This document shows positions 33,359 through 40,740 of a DNA stretch of 40,740 nt, in pieces. The notes under the pieces were generated by a model. The model was not told where the DNA came from, did not search any database, and was given only the letters and a program-made list of their open reading frames with translations. The stretch comes from an uncultured Merdimonas sp. Lineage in GTDB: Bacteria > Bacillota > Clostridia > Lachnospirales > Lachnospiraceae. Position 1 is the first letter of the stretch, and each line of letters starts with the position of its first letter. The translations under genes and the position numbers were made by a program. The stretch is taken from assembly GCA_944375745.1 (NCBI GenBank), contig CALWAV010000072.1, forward strand, positions 1 to 40,740, read 5' to 3'.

Positions 33359-33872
33359 ATGAAAAAAACCAGACATTAAAAATAGTCCTGATTGTTCTGA
33401 GCATCGGTCTGATACTCAGTATTACAGCATCCGTGATGGATTTTATTGTATCCAACAACATTCATCTTGCGAAAACAGTAGTCATACAGTCCGGTGGCAG
33501 CCTGGAGCAGCCTGACGGAAGCTTTATGATAAAGGATGAATATGGTCCGCTTATGGACAGCTTTGTGGATTTTGAAACTGCAGAAGAAAAATGGAATCTG
33601 GATCTGGAATATGGTGATTCCGTTTTTATTATTTATAAACTGCTGCCTTATGAGATTTCTCCCCAGCCGATAGAAATTTATTTTATGATGAAATTCTGAC
33701 TGCCCACAGCATGCTGGAATGGACCCGGGGTGAACTCTGGATAAGTGGAAATAACTTCCTGCCAATTTTTTGGATAACTGTTTCCGGGCCCCTTGCCAAC
33801 AGGAGGCAGTATCTGTTAAAATATCCAAAGAATACGGATGTAAGATGTCTGTTAAAAACAGAACTCAAATAG
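33359..33872 (+). pseudogene. Broken membrane-anchored protein gene, two apparent single-base losses
   Basis: ATG 33359 reads only six codons (MKKTRH), but one extra A in the run of seven A at 33362-33368 would give MKKNQTLKIVLIVLSIGLIL, a membrane anchor, and continue through SGGSLEQPDGSFMIKDEYG to IIYKLLPYEIS. There the frame runs into a premature stop at 33699. One extra C in the CCCC run at about 33660-33663 shifts into a frame that continues DRNLFYDEILTAHSMLEW, then NNFLPIFWITVSGPLANRR, to TAG 33870-33872. The corrected protein would be 171 residues. The family is not recognised. The alternative explanation is homopolymer error in the assembly. Confidence 0.5.
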
Positions 33873-33888
33873 AAATGGAGCAGATGCT

Positions 33889-35079
33889 GTGAGGGATTTT
33901 GAAACGGAAGAACAGATAAACAGGGCTCTTCGGGCGCGCAGAAGAGCGGAGATTCGAAGGCGGAGAAGAAGAAAAGCAAAGATAAAACGGGTGCTGGTTC
34001 TTGCGGGAACCGGCTTCTGTCTGTTTCTGATTATTCTGGGAGCGGTTGGACTGGTGAATGTGATTACGGGCCGGAGCGCCCAGGCGGCGGACCAGTCAGC
34101 AGATTCCGGTCCGGAGGAACATAAAAGGCAGGCAGGAGGAACAGGAAGCATCGCGGGAGCTCTTGCGTCTACGGGACAGATTCAGGAGATCGTGCAGCAG
34201 ATACAGGAAGAATCCCAGGGCGGGGCAGATGCGTCGGAAAGCGCGGTGGAGACTCTTGCGGGAGCGGCAGATTATTCCATCAGCGGACAGGAAGAAGCCG
34301 CGGCTCTTACCAGCGGAGAGGTGATGAGTACCTGGGCGCTTCTGGTGGACTGGGATACCCGGACTGTGGTGGCTCAGAGAGGAGCAGGCGATCGGATTAA
34401 TCCGGCGTCTATGACAAAGATTCTGACTCTGCTGGTAGCTGCGGAGCATGTTACAGATTTGGATGATACCTTTACGATCACAAGAGAAATTACGGATTAC
34501 AGCTATTCCAACGACTGCAGCGCGGTGGGCTTTGACGATGGCGAGACCGTGACAGTGCGGGATCTGATGTACGGAACCATTCTTCCATCTGGAGCGGACG
34601 CGGCAGCAGGCCTGGCCTTTTATGTGTCAGGCTCTCTGGAGGGCTTTGTGGATCTGATGAATCAGAAGCTGGAGGAACTGGGACTTTCGGATACGGCTCA
34701 TTTTACCAACTGTGTGGGACTTTATGACGAGAATCATTATTGTACCCTTTATGATACGGCAGAGATTCTGGGAGCTGCCATAGACAATGACCTCTGCCGG
34801 GAAGTGCTTTCCGCTCATACCTATACCACATCGGCCACGGAACAGCATCCGGAAGGACTGCTGATTTCCAATTGGTTCCTGCGGAGAATTGAGGACAAGG
34901 ATACCCATGGAACGGTGGTTTGTGCCAAGACCGGCTATGTGGTGCAGTCTGGAAACTGCGCGGCAAGCTACAGTGTTTCCAACAATGGAAAGCAGTATAT
35001 CTGCGTGACGGCGGATGCCCACAGCAGCTGGCGGTGTATCTACGATCATGTAGCTGTTTATCAGGAATATACGGAATAA
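33889..35079 (+). CDS. D-alanyl-D-alanine carboxypeptidase family protein (membrane anchored)
   Basis: 396 residues from GTG 33889. A very basic cytoplasmic N-terminus (RRRRRRKAKIKR) leads to a membrane helix at 35-57, then a low-complexity linker to about 140, then the penicillin-binding-type domain. The active-site SxxK is Ser174-Met-Thr-Lys177, and the KTG triad is at 347-349. The usual SxN motif reads Ser234-Gly-Ala236-Asp (PSGADAA), a variant lacking Asn. Such enzymes trim the terminal D-Ala of peptidoglycan stem peptides. A hairpin terminator follows. Confidence 0.88.
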   Translation: MRDFETEEQINRALRARRRAEIRRRRRRKAKIKRVLVLAGTGFCLFLIILGAVGLVNVITGRSAQAADQSADSGPEEHKRQAGGTGSIAGALASTGQIQEIVQQIQEESQGGADASESAVETLAGAADYSISGQEEAAALTSGEVMSTWALLVDWDTRTVVAQRGAGDRINPASMTKILTLLVAAEHVTDLDDTFTITREITDYSYSNDCSAVGFDDGETVTVRDLMYGTILPSGADAAAGLAFYVSGSLEGFVDLMNQKLEELGLSDTAHFTNCVGLYDENHYCTLYDTAEILGAAIDNDLCREVLSAHTYTTSATEQHPEGLLISNWFLRRIEDKDTHGTVVCAKTGYVVQSGNCAASYSVSNNGKQYICVTADAHSSWRCIYDHVAVYQEYTE

Positions 35080-35100
35080 ATCTATCACAGAAAAATTTAT

Positions 35101-35149
35101 CTGCCTCCGGAAAAAGCGGGATCTGGCTTTTCCGGGGGCAGACGGATTT
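35101..35149 (+). terminator. Hairpin terminator after the carboxypeptidase gene
   Basis: CTGCCTCCGGAAAAAGC (35101-35117) pairs with the GCTTTTCCGGGGGCAG at about 35126-35141, with one bulge and a wobble. The U-tract (GGATTTC) is weak. Confidence 0.6.
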
Positions 35150-35151
35150 CA

Positions 35152-35180
35152 TTGACGAATCCGTATAAAGATCTTATAAT
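35152..35180 (+). promoter_or_regulatory. Sigma-A promoter for the 35239 gene cluster
   Basis: TTGACG (35152-35157), 17-base spacer, perfect TATAAT (35175-35180). It is a good candidate to drive the closely spaced genes from 35239 to 39230. Confidence 0.75.
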
Positions 35181-35238
35181 GGAACCTGTGATTTGTTGAA
35201 AAAGGAAATTTCAGGAAAGGAAGCGGCTTAAGGAATCG

Positions 35239-35841
35239 ATGCAGAGAGAACTGGATTATTTCACGATTGAACATTCATACGGCGGAAACCAGGACTGGTT
35301 CTGGGATCCGATGATGAAGATAGGCGGCTGCGCGGCTCTGACGGCCTGTGACAGCTGCATTTATCTGGACTGCTATAAGGGAACAAAGGGACTTTATCCT
35401 TTTGAAAAAACGGCTCTTACAAAGAAGGACTATCAGCGTTTCGGAATGAAGATGAAGCCTTATCTGAAGCCAAGGAAAAACGGAGTAGACGCTCTGGAGA
35501 TTTACATAGAAGGGTTTGGGAAATACCTGGCTGACCAGGGATGCAGCTCTGTCCGGATGGAGCCTCTGCCGGGTACGGCGAAAGCTTCTCAGGCAAAGGA
35601 AACGCTGATGTCTCAGATAGATAAGGGCTTTCCTCTGCCCTGTCTGATACTGAAGCACAAGAATCCCATGTTTAAGGACTATGTCTGGCATTGGTTTCTG
35701 CTGACGGGATATGACACAGCAGGAGACAACTGCATGGCAAAGGCAGTCACCTACGGCGAATGGCAGTGGCTTGACATGGATGAACTCTGGGATACGGGCT
35801 TTGAGAAAAAGGGCGGCCTGATCCTTTATGATATGGTGTAA
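35239..35841 (+). CDS. Uncharacterised protein with papain-like (C39-type) motif layout
   Basis: 200 residues, no signal peptide or membrane segment. GGCAALTACDSC places Cys31 in a GGCAA context, and HWFLLTGYD places His151 as in C39-like peptidases (GCGPxS ... HxVxxxGY), followed by AVTYGEWQWLDMDELW where the family often has an Asp/Asn-Pro. The order and spacing suit a papain-like fold, but the sequence is too divergent to claim activity. Start ATG 35239 follows TTAAGGAATCG. It heads the cluster running to the alcohol dehydrogenase. Confidence 0.7.
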   Translation: MQRELDYFTIEHSYGGNQDWFWDPMMKIGGCAALTACDSCIYLDCYKGTKGLYPFEKTALTKKDYQRFGMKMKPYLKPRKNGVDALEIYIEGFGKYLADQGCSSVRMEPLPGTAKASQAKETLMSQIDKGFPLPCLILKHKNPMFKDYVWHWFLLTGYDTAGDNCMAKAVTYGEWQWLDMDELWDTGFEKKGGLILYDMV

Positions 35842-35872
35842 GAGTATTTGGTAAAAAGCCAGAAGGAGTCTA

Positions 35873-36388
35873 ATGAAGGAGTTTTGTATGGAGGAAACTG
35901 CGCGTATCAGAGAAATTCTGGATTATTACAGAGAACAGAAGGATCGGAGCGATCAGAGTGTAATCGGTGAAATGCTCCGGGAGCTTCAGGAAATCCGGGG
36001 GTTTCTTACGCCGGAACTGAAAAAGGCTGCGGCAGAGACGGCCGGTGTATCGGAAAAACTGATCGATATTCTGGTACGCAGATATCCCTCCCTGAAGGAG
36101 ACGGCCTTCGAGCATGAGATCCTGGCCTGCACGGGAGAGCGCTGCGGCAGCCGGGAAGGAGCAGAGCTTATCAGGAGGCTCCGAAAAGAGCTGGAAATCG
36201 GAAAGGATGGTCTGTCTGCCGACGGCCGGGTGCTTCTGCGGACCCGCTGCTGTCTGAAACGGTGCAGGACGGCAGTCAATATGGATATAGACGGTGTTCC
36301 CTATACAGGGCTGACGCCCGGAACCGGTTTTGAGCTGGCAAAGAAGATCTGCGGAAAAAAAGAACAGAAAGAAAAAGGAGAACAGTAA
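35873..36388 (+). CDS. NuoE/HydC-like thioredoxin-fold [2Fe-2S] ferredoxin
   Basis: 171 residues from ATG 35873; a second ATG at 35888 has its own better spaced AAGGAG, so the start is uncertain by five codons. An N-terminal helical bundle (IGEMLRELQEIRGFLTPELKKAAAETAGVS) precedes a thioredoxin-like fold carrying Cys86-x4-Cys91 and Cys127-x3-Cys131, the four ligands of the NuoE-type [2Fe-2S] cluster. NuoE usually works with NuoF-type flavoproteins or HydABC hydrogenases, but neither is adjacent here, so it is a solitary subunit. The stop is one base before ddh. Confidence 0.85.
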   Translation: MKEFCMEETARIREILDYYREQKDRSDQSVIGEMLRELQEIRGFLTPELKKAAAETAGVSEKLIDILVRRYPSLKETAFEHEILACTGERCGSREGAELIRRLRKELEIGKDGLSADGRVLLRTRCCLKRCRTAVNMDIDGVPYTGLTPGTGFELAKKICGKKEQKEKGEQ

Positions 36389-36389
36389 C

Positions 36390-37376
36390 ATGAGTATCAG
36401 AATTGGAATTTTAGGTTACGGCAATCTGGGCCGGGGTGTGGAGTGCGCGGCAGCGCAGAACCCGGATATGGAGCTGAAAGCGGTATTTACCAGAAGAAAT
36501 CCGGCGGATTTGACCATCTGGTCTGAGACGGCGGAGGTTTTAAGTGTCTCTGAACTGGAAAACTGGAAGGATAAGCTGGATGTGCTGATTCTCTGCGGGG
36601 GAAGCGCTACGGATCTGCCGGAGCAGACACCGGAGTGCGCAAAGTATTTCAATGTGATTGACAGCTTTGATACCCATGCGAAGATTCCGGAGCATTTCGC
36701 GGCAGTGGATGAAGCCGCGAAGAAGAGCGGCAAGGTGGCGATCATTTCTGTGGGCTGGGATCCGGGCCTTTTCTCCCTGAACCGCATGTATGCAAATGCG
36801 ATTCTTCCGGAAGGAAAAGACTATACCTTCTGGGGACGGGGCGTAAGCCAGGGACACTCCGATGCGGTTCGCCGGGTGCCGGGCGTAAAGGATGCCAGAC
36901 AGTATACGATTCCAGTGGAAAGCGCTCTGGAGGCAGTCCGCGCGGGAAAGAATCCGGAACTTTCCACCAGAGAGAAGCATACGAGAGAGTGCTTCGTGGT
37001 ACTGGAAGAGGGAGCCGATCCGGCAAAGGTGGAGCAGGAGATCAAGACCATGCCCAATTATTTCTCCGATTATGATACGACTGTGCATTTTATCAGCGAG
37101 GAAGAGATGAAGCGGAATCACAGCGCCCTTCCCCACGGAGGCTTTGTGCTGCGGAGCGGCGTGACCGGACGGGAGAAGGAGCACCATCATCTGATTGAGT
37201 ATACCCTGAAGCTGGATTCCAATCCGGAGTTTACCTCCAGTGTGCTTGTGGCTTATGCGAGAGCTGCTTACCGTATGGCACAGGAGGGGATGTCCGGCTG
37301 CAAGACAGTCTTTGATGTGGCTCCGGCATATTTGAGTCCGAAGAGCGGTGAGGAGCTGCGTGCTTCCATGCTTTAA
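36390..37376 (+). CDS. ddh: meso-Diaminopimelate D-dehydrogenase
   Basis: 328 residues from ATG 36390, preceded by AAAAAGGAGAACAGTAAC; a longer frame to 36330 overlaps the upstream gene. GILGYGNLGRGVE is the NADP-binding Rossmann loop; SFDTHAKIPEHF and SVGWDPGLFSLNRMY, GRGVSQGHSDAVRRVPGV are diagnostic for Ddh. The enzyme makes meso-diaminopimelate in one step from tetrahydrodipicolinate with NADPH and ammonia, giving the one-step branch of lysine and peptidoglycan precursor synthesis. Confidence 0.96.
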   Translation: MSIRIGILGYGNLGRGVECAAAQNPDMELKAVFTRRNPADLTIWSETAEVLSVSELENWKDKLDVLILCGGSATDLPEQTPECAKYFNVIDSFDTHAKIPEHFAAVDEAAKKSGKVAIISVGWDPGLFSLNRMYANAILPEGKDYTFWGRGVSQGHSDAVRRVPGVKDARQYTIPVESALEAVRAGKNPELSTREKHTRECFVVLEEGADPAKVEQEIKTMPNYFSDYDTTVHFISEEEMKRNHSALPHGGFVLRSGVTGREKEHHHLIEYTLKLDSNPEFTSSVLVAYARAAYRMAQEGMSGCKTVFDVAPAYLSPKSGEELRASML

Positions 37377-37422
37377 ATTCCGCCTGTTTCGGAGAAAAGA
37401 GCAGATACGGGAGGCGTAAGCT

Positions 37423-38022
37423 TTGGACAAATCAGAGACAAAAGACAGAGTACGGGAAAGAATCGAAGAGAAAATCACGGGGTTTCCGGTCTGCGAATAC
37501 GCCTTTATCCGGCTGGAAGAGATTCCGTTTTCCGAAAAGGTTCGCTATATCTGCAGGACGGAGTGTCCCAGATACGGGAAATCCTGGTCCTGCCCGCCGG
37601 CGGTGGGTACTGTGGAGGAATGCCGGAGACGCTGCCTGGCTTTTGAGGGAGGCTTTATTTTCACGACAGTTTCGGAAGGCGCCGATCTGGAAAATATGGA
37701 TGCCATGCTGGCCATGCGGACGGATCATGAGAAAATTACCAGGCAGATCGTGAAAATATTCCGGGAAGAATACGAGAAGGTTCAGGCTTTTTCCACGGAG
37801 TCCTGTGCTATCTGTGAGAAATGCAGTTATCCGGACGCGCCCTGCCGGCATCCGGATCATATGCTTCCCAGTGTGGAAGGACAGGGAATTCTGGTGACAG
37901 AACTGGCAGAGTCTCATGACATTACTTTTTTGAATGGAAGCGATGTGGTGACATGGTTCAGCCTGATTCTGTATTCCGGACAGCGGCAGGAGGCTTGTCC
38001 GGACAGCAAGGAGAGTATATGA
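37423..38022 (+). CDS. DUF2284 predicted metal-binding protein
   Basis: 199 residues from TTG 37423 (GGGAGGCGTAAGCT upstream). Cysteine motifs ICRTECPRYGKSWSCPP at about 45-61 and CAICEKCSYPDAPCRHP at about 128-144 are the conserved metal or Fe-S ligands of DUF2284. No membrane segment. The family has no assigned reaction. The last codons overlap the start of the following alcohol dehydrogenase by four bases, which suggests coupled translation. Confidence 0.88.
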   Translation: MDKSETKDRVRERIEEKITGFPVCEYAFIRLEEIPFSEKVRYICRTECPRYGKSWSCPPAVGTVEECRRRCLAFEGGFIFTTVSEGADLENMDAMLAMRTDHEKITRQIVKIFREEYEKVQAFSTESCAICEKCSYPDAPCRHPDHMLPSVEGQGILVTELAESHDITFLNGSDVVTWFSLILYSGQRQEACPDSKESI

Positions 38023-39230
38023 AAACCATTTATTTTGAAAAAGACATCCCGCGGATCCTGATTACAAAGTTTGCGGCCAGGTTCTGCCGGCCGCTTCTTT
38101 TTACTGGCCTGAACGCGGTGAAATACAATAAAAATCTTCCAAACGCTCCCCTTCCGGGACCGGACTGGGTGCGGGTGAAGAATACAGCATGCGGTGTCTG
38201 CGGTACAGACGTGAGTTTTTTTCAGGCGACCACAGGCACCTCTTCGGCTTTTGAACCCATTCCCGGCTCAGCCAGAACCTATCTGGGCCATGAAAATGTG
38301 GGAGTGGTAGTGGAGACAGGACCGGAGGTTACGAAATTCAAGGTGGGCGACCGGGTGACCATCCGGGAATATATGTCTGGCTGCGGCAATAAAGGCATTA
38401 AGCCGCCCTGCAGATACTGCGCGGAAGGAAATTATAACCTCTGCCTGAATTACGGAGAGCCCAGCCCCTTAAAGCTTCCTGATACGGGAGCGGGTATGGG
38501 AGATTATTTTCTGGCGTCTCAGCAGCAGCTGACGAAGATTCTGGACGAGCTGACAGACGATCAGGCGGTGCTTCTGGAGCCCTCCAGTGTGTCAGTACAT
38601 TCCGTATTGATGGACCGCCCGGAAAAGGGCGAGAAGATTCTGGTGTACGGCTGCGGCATGATCGGCCTTGGAATTGTGCAGGCATTGAAGATTATTCAGC
38701 CAGACTGCGAAGTCTGGGTTACCACCCGGAAGAAGGCAAGACAGGAGCTGGCGCTTAAGTTTGGCGCGGATCACATCCTGTCCGGGGACATTTATGAGGA
38801 AAGCGCGAAGGCCACAGGCGGAAGCCGCGTGTATACCGGTATGAACGGAAATAAAATGTTTTTCGGCGGTTTTGACCGGGTGTATGACTGTGCCGGCGGC
38901 GGCAAGGCCAACACTCTGTGCTGCCGTCTGCTCCGCCCCAGGGGTACCTATATGAAGGTGGGACATCATATGGCGGCTGTAAATTATGATGAAACACCGG
39001 TCTGGTGGCAGGAATTGAAGATGATCGGCGTGGATGCCCATGGAATGGAAGAGTGGCAGGGCAGAAAGCTTTATACCTTTGATCTGGTGCAGGAGTGGAT
39101 GCGGGACGGCCTTTATAAGACAGACGGCTTGATCACGCACCGTTTTCCTCTGGATCGGTATAAGGATGCCTTTGCGACGGCCATTAAAAATCCGCCAGAG
39201 CTTATCAAAATCGTGCTGGACTGCAGATAG
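38019..39230 (+). CDS. Zinc-containing alcohol dehydrogenase (medium-chain family)
   Basis: 403 residues from ATG 38019 (CAAGGAGAGTAT upstream). Catalytic zinc ligands are Cys61 in GVCGTD, His91-Glu92 in GHEN; the structural zinc cysteines are Cys122, Cys131, Cys134 and Cys142. The NAD(P) site is the GCGMIGLG loop near residue 210. An extra 30-residue N-terminus (YFEKDIPRILITKFAARFCRPLLF) and a long segment at ESAKATGGSRVYTGMNGNKM set it apart from common threonine or sorbitol dehydrogenases. Substrate unknown. Confidence 0.9.
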   Translation: MKTIYFEKDIPRILITKFAARFCRPLLFTGLNAVKYNKNLPNAPLPGPDWVRVKNTACGVCGTDVSFFQATTGTSSAFEPIPGSARTYLGHENVGVVVETGPEVTKFKVGDRVTIREYMSGCGNKGIKPPCRYCAEGNYNLCLNYGEPSPLKLPDTGAGMGDYFLASQQQLTKILDELTDDQAVLLEPSSVSVHSVLMDRPEKGEKILVYGCGMIGLGIVQALKIIQPDCEVWVTTRKKARQELALKFGADHILSGDIYEESAKATGGSRVYTGMNGNKMFFGGFDRVYDCAGGGKANTLCCRLLRPRGTYMKVGHHMAAVNYDETPVWWQELKMIGVDAHGMEEWQGRKLYTFDLVQEWMRDGLYKTDGLITHRFPLDRYKDAFATAIKNPPELIKIVLDCR

Positions 39231-39235
39231 GAATG

Positions 39236-39264
39236 GAATAGAAAAACGGAAAACAGCATATAGT
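39236..39264 (+). promoter_or_regulatory. Candidate sigma-E sporulation promoter for yqfC
   Basis: GAATAGA (39236-39242), a 14-base spacer, CATATAGT (39257-39264). This matches 5 of 7 and 6 of 8 positions of the mother-cell sigma-E consensus (KMATATT / CATACAHT) with normal spacing. yqfCD of Bacillus is sigma-E controlled, which supports it. Confidence 0.5.
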
Positions 39265-39296
39265 AGGGGTAAGGAAAGCAAAGGTCCGGGTAGGAT

Positions 39297-39557
39297 ATGG
39301 GCTTTAGAGAACGGGCAGCAGATGCCTTGAATCTGCCGAAGGATCTGACGCTTGGAGCGGTGATTATGACCATTACCGGAAAGCATGAGGCTTATGTGGA
39401 AAACTACATGAGCCTCATTGAGTATACGGAATGCCTAATCCGCCTTCAGACCAGGACCTGTAAACTGGAGATTCACGGTACAAATCTGGATATCGCTTAT
39501 TATACCAACGACGAGATGAAGATCACCGGTGAGATTCAGGAGGTGAAATATTGCTGA
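39297..39557 (+). CDS. yqfC: Sporulation protein YqfC
   Basis: 86 residues, with the family pattern: N-terminal basic segment, LNLPKDLTLGAVIMTITGKHEAYVENY, then SLIEYTECLIRLQTRTCKLEI and a DIAYYTNDEMKITGEI end, forming a YabP/YqfC beta-fold. In Bacillus it belongs to the sigma-E regulon. ATG 39297 follows GGTCCGGGTAGGAT; the Shine-Dalgarno is weak. Its end overlaps yqfD by seven bases. Confidence 0.92.
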   Translation: MGFRERAADALNLPKDLTLGAVIMTITGKHEAYVENYMSLIEYTECLIRLQTRTCKLEIHGTNLDIAYYTNDEMKITGEIQEVKYC

Positions 39558-40740
39558 TTTCTTTTTTTCGCTATCTGCGGGGATATGTGAGAATCCGCCT
39601 GGAAGGATATTCACCGGAGCGTTTCCTAAATCTCTGCAAGGTCCGGGGCATCGAAATCTGGGATTTGAAAAGCAGCGGTCTCACCTATGAAATGAATCTC
39701 AGCATCCGGGATTTCCGGAAGCTTAAGAGTCTGCGGAAGAAGGCGAGAGCTCATGTGGTTATAACAGAGCGTCACGGCCTTCCGTTTTTTTTGCACCGGA
39801 ACAGGAATCGGAAAATGTTTCCCGTGGGAATTGTGCTCTGTGCCGCTTTTCTGTATGTGATGTCTTTGTATATCTGGAACATTCACATAGAAGGAAATTA
39901 TTCCCGAACCACAGATGTGATCCTGGATTATCTGGAGACAGAGCACGTGGTGCACGGCATGAAAAAGAGCCAGGTGGACTGTAAGGAGATTCAGTCTATG
40001 CTGAGGCTGGAATTCCCGGATATTATCTGGGTATCCGCTGAGGTAAAGGGAACCAGGCTTATTATCCGTGTCCGGGAAAATATGGATGCGCAGACGGCAG
40101 AAGAGGAAGAACCCCAGGAAGAGGCCAGTGATCTGGCGGCCTCCCGTCCCGGTATCATCACCAGCATTCTGGTCAGGAGCGGGAAAGCCTGTGTTCAGGT
40201 GGGAGATCAGGTGGAGGAGGGAAATATTCTGGTCACCGGCCGCCTTGATATCATGAGTGATTACGGGGAAGTGACCGGATACCGGTATACGGCTGCAGAC
40301 GCGGATGTCTATGCAAGGACGGAATATGAATATTATGATGAATTTCTGTTTTCCCACGAAGCGCGCCATTTTACGGGACGGAAACGATACGGATTCAGCA
40401 TCCGTCTGGGGAACCGGCTGCTGTCTCTGGAAAAACGGCCCGGATTTTCCGAATATACGGTTTTGAATACGGAGTATCCTCTGCGTTTGACGGAAAATTT
40501 TTATCTGCCGGTTTCCTTTGGAATGATTTGCTATGAAGAATATAAGACATATCAGGAAAACTATACGGCAGAGGAGGCAAGGCTGCTGGCAGAGACGAAC
40601 CTGAATGAATTTCAGGAAAATTTAATGGAAAAAGGGGTTCAAATTGTCGAAAATAATGTTAAAATAGAAGTCAATGGCAATCTCTGCCGGGCTTCCGGGA
40701 CCATTGCGGCGCTGGAAGAAATCAGCGAATCCGTACCCAC
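39551..40740 (+). CDS. yqfD: Sporulation protein YqfD (3' end beyond the window)
   Basis: At least 396 residues, open to the window edge. The start is TTG 39551 with a near-perfect AGGAGGTGA at seven bases. The N-terminal YLRGYVRIRLEGYSPERFLNLC and IEIWDLKSSGLTYEMNLSI, a single membrane helix near residue 98 (VGIVLCAAFLYVMSLYIWN), a FtsQ/DivIB-like segment with IHIEGNY and the GTRLIIRVRE motif, then RPGIITSILVRSGKACVQVGDQV, are typical of YqfD (SpoIV-like). It has a role in sporulation, mother-cell expressed in Bacillus. yqfC and yqfD are translationally coupled. Confidence 0.93.
   Translation, partial: MLISFFRYLRGYVRIRLEGYSPERFLNLCKVRGIEIWDLKSSGLTYEMNLSIRDFRKLKSLRKKARAHVVITERHGLPFFLHRNRNRKMFPVGIVLCAAFLYVMSLYIWNIHIEGNYSRTTDVILDYLETEHVVHGMKKSQVDCKEIQSMLRLEFPDIIWVSAEVKGTRLIIRVRENMDAQTAEEEEPQEEASDLAASRPGIITSILVRSGKACVQVGDQVEEGNILVTGRLDIMSDYGEVTGYRYTAADADVYARTEYEYYDEFLFSHEARHFTGRKRYGFSIRLGNRLLSLEKRPGFSEYTVLNTEYPLRLTENFYLPVSFGMICYEEYKTYQENYTAEEARLLAETNLNEFQENLMEKGVQIVENNVKIEVNGNLCRASGTIAALEEISESVP

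Noticed and set aside
1..40740. tRNA, rRNA, CRISPR arrays, transposases, integrases or prophage genes
   Set aside because: Looked for by eye; no cloverleaf-like sequence, regular direct-repeat array or recognisable protein of these classes was found. A tRNAscan or CRISPR-finder run would be decisive.

Overview
The window looks like a chromosomal segment of a spore-forming Clostridia, most likely Lachnospiraceae (inference from gene content and moderate GC; no rRNA or marker tree is available here). Supporting genes are the sporulation pair yqfC-yqfD, a CspB-like subtilase, electron-bifurcating NfnAB, meso-diaminopimelate dehydrogenase, O-acetylhomoserine sulfhydrylase, Rex, and the tepA-ftsK/spoIIIE neighbourhood. 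Most of it is ordinary housekeeping and metabolic sequence. I see no tRNA, rRNA, CRISPR array, transposase, integrase or prophage gene.

Layout. 0-6 kb: the 3' end of a metallo-beta-lactamase-fold hydrolase, a ClC-type (probably fluoride-class) antiporter, a large nested palindrome, three small proteins (one coiled-coil-like, one charged 43-residue protein, one Cys/Gly/Asn-rich), a zinc-dependent phospholipase C-like protein and an Atg22-like MFS transporter. 5.6-12.3 kb: two different subtilases in tandem, NADP-isocitrate dehydrogenase overlapping the start of an AlgI-like MBOAT acyltransferase, then, after a repeat-rich gap, its likely SGNH-type partner. 12.3-14.6 kb: an ABC-F ATPase whose end interlocks with the SGNH gene, and a multibranched palindromic element. 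14.6-20 kb: rex, alr, a MazF-type RNase with no antitoxin, yebC, a CFI-box protein and metY. 20-25 kb: tepA, ftsK/spoIIIE, a zinc-ribbon/TPR membrane protein and a Dabb protein. 25-28.7 kb: nfnA-nfnB, a second MBL-fold protein and rlmH.

28.7-33.2 kb: a Na+/alanine symporter divergent from a LysR regulator, then a MATE exporter downstream of a MarR regulator that has a good promoter overlapped by an inverted repeat. 33.2-33.9 kb is a small decayed locus in which three single-base homopolymer losses break two small reading frames. 33.9-39.2 kb: a D,D-carboxypeptidase, a papain-like-fold candidate, a NuoE-like thioredoxin-fold ferredoxin, ddh, a DUF2284 protein and a zinc alcohol dehydrogenase, closely packed on one strand. 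The window ends in yqfC and the 5' part of yqfD behind a SigE-like promoter.

The least conventional content is not a protein cluster. It is structured intergenic DNA: three large palindromic or repeat elements (2293-2427, 11115-11317, 14295-14489), a terminator-like hairpin whose U-tract abuts the tepA start codon, and a terminator hairpin formed by two overlapping convergent stop codons. I do not see a clear new multi-gene defence or biosynthetic system.
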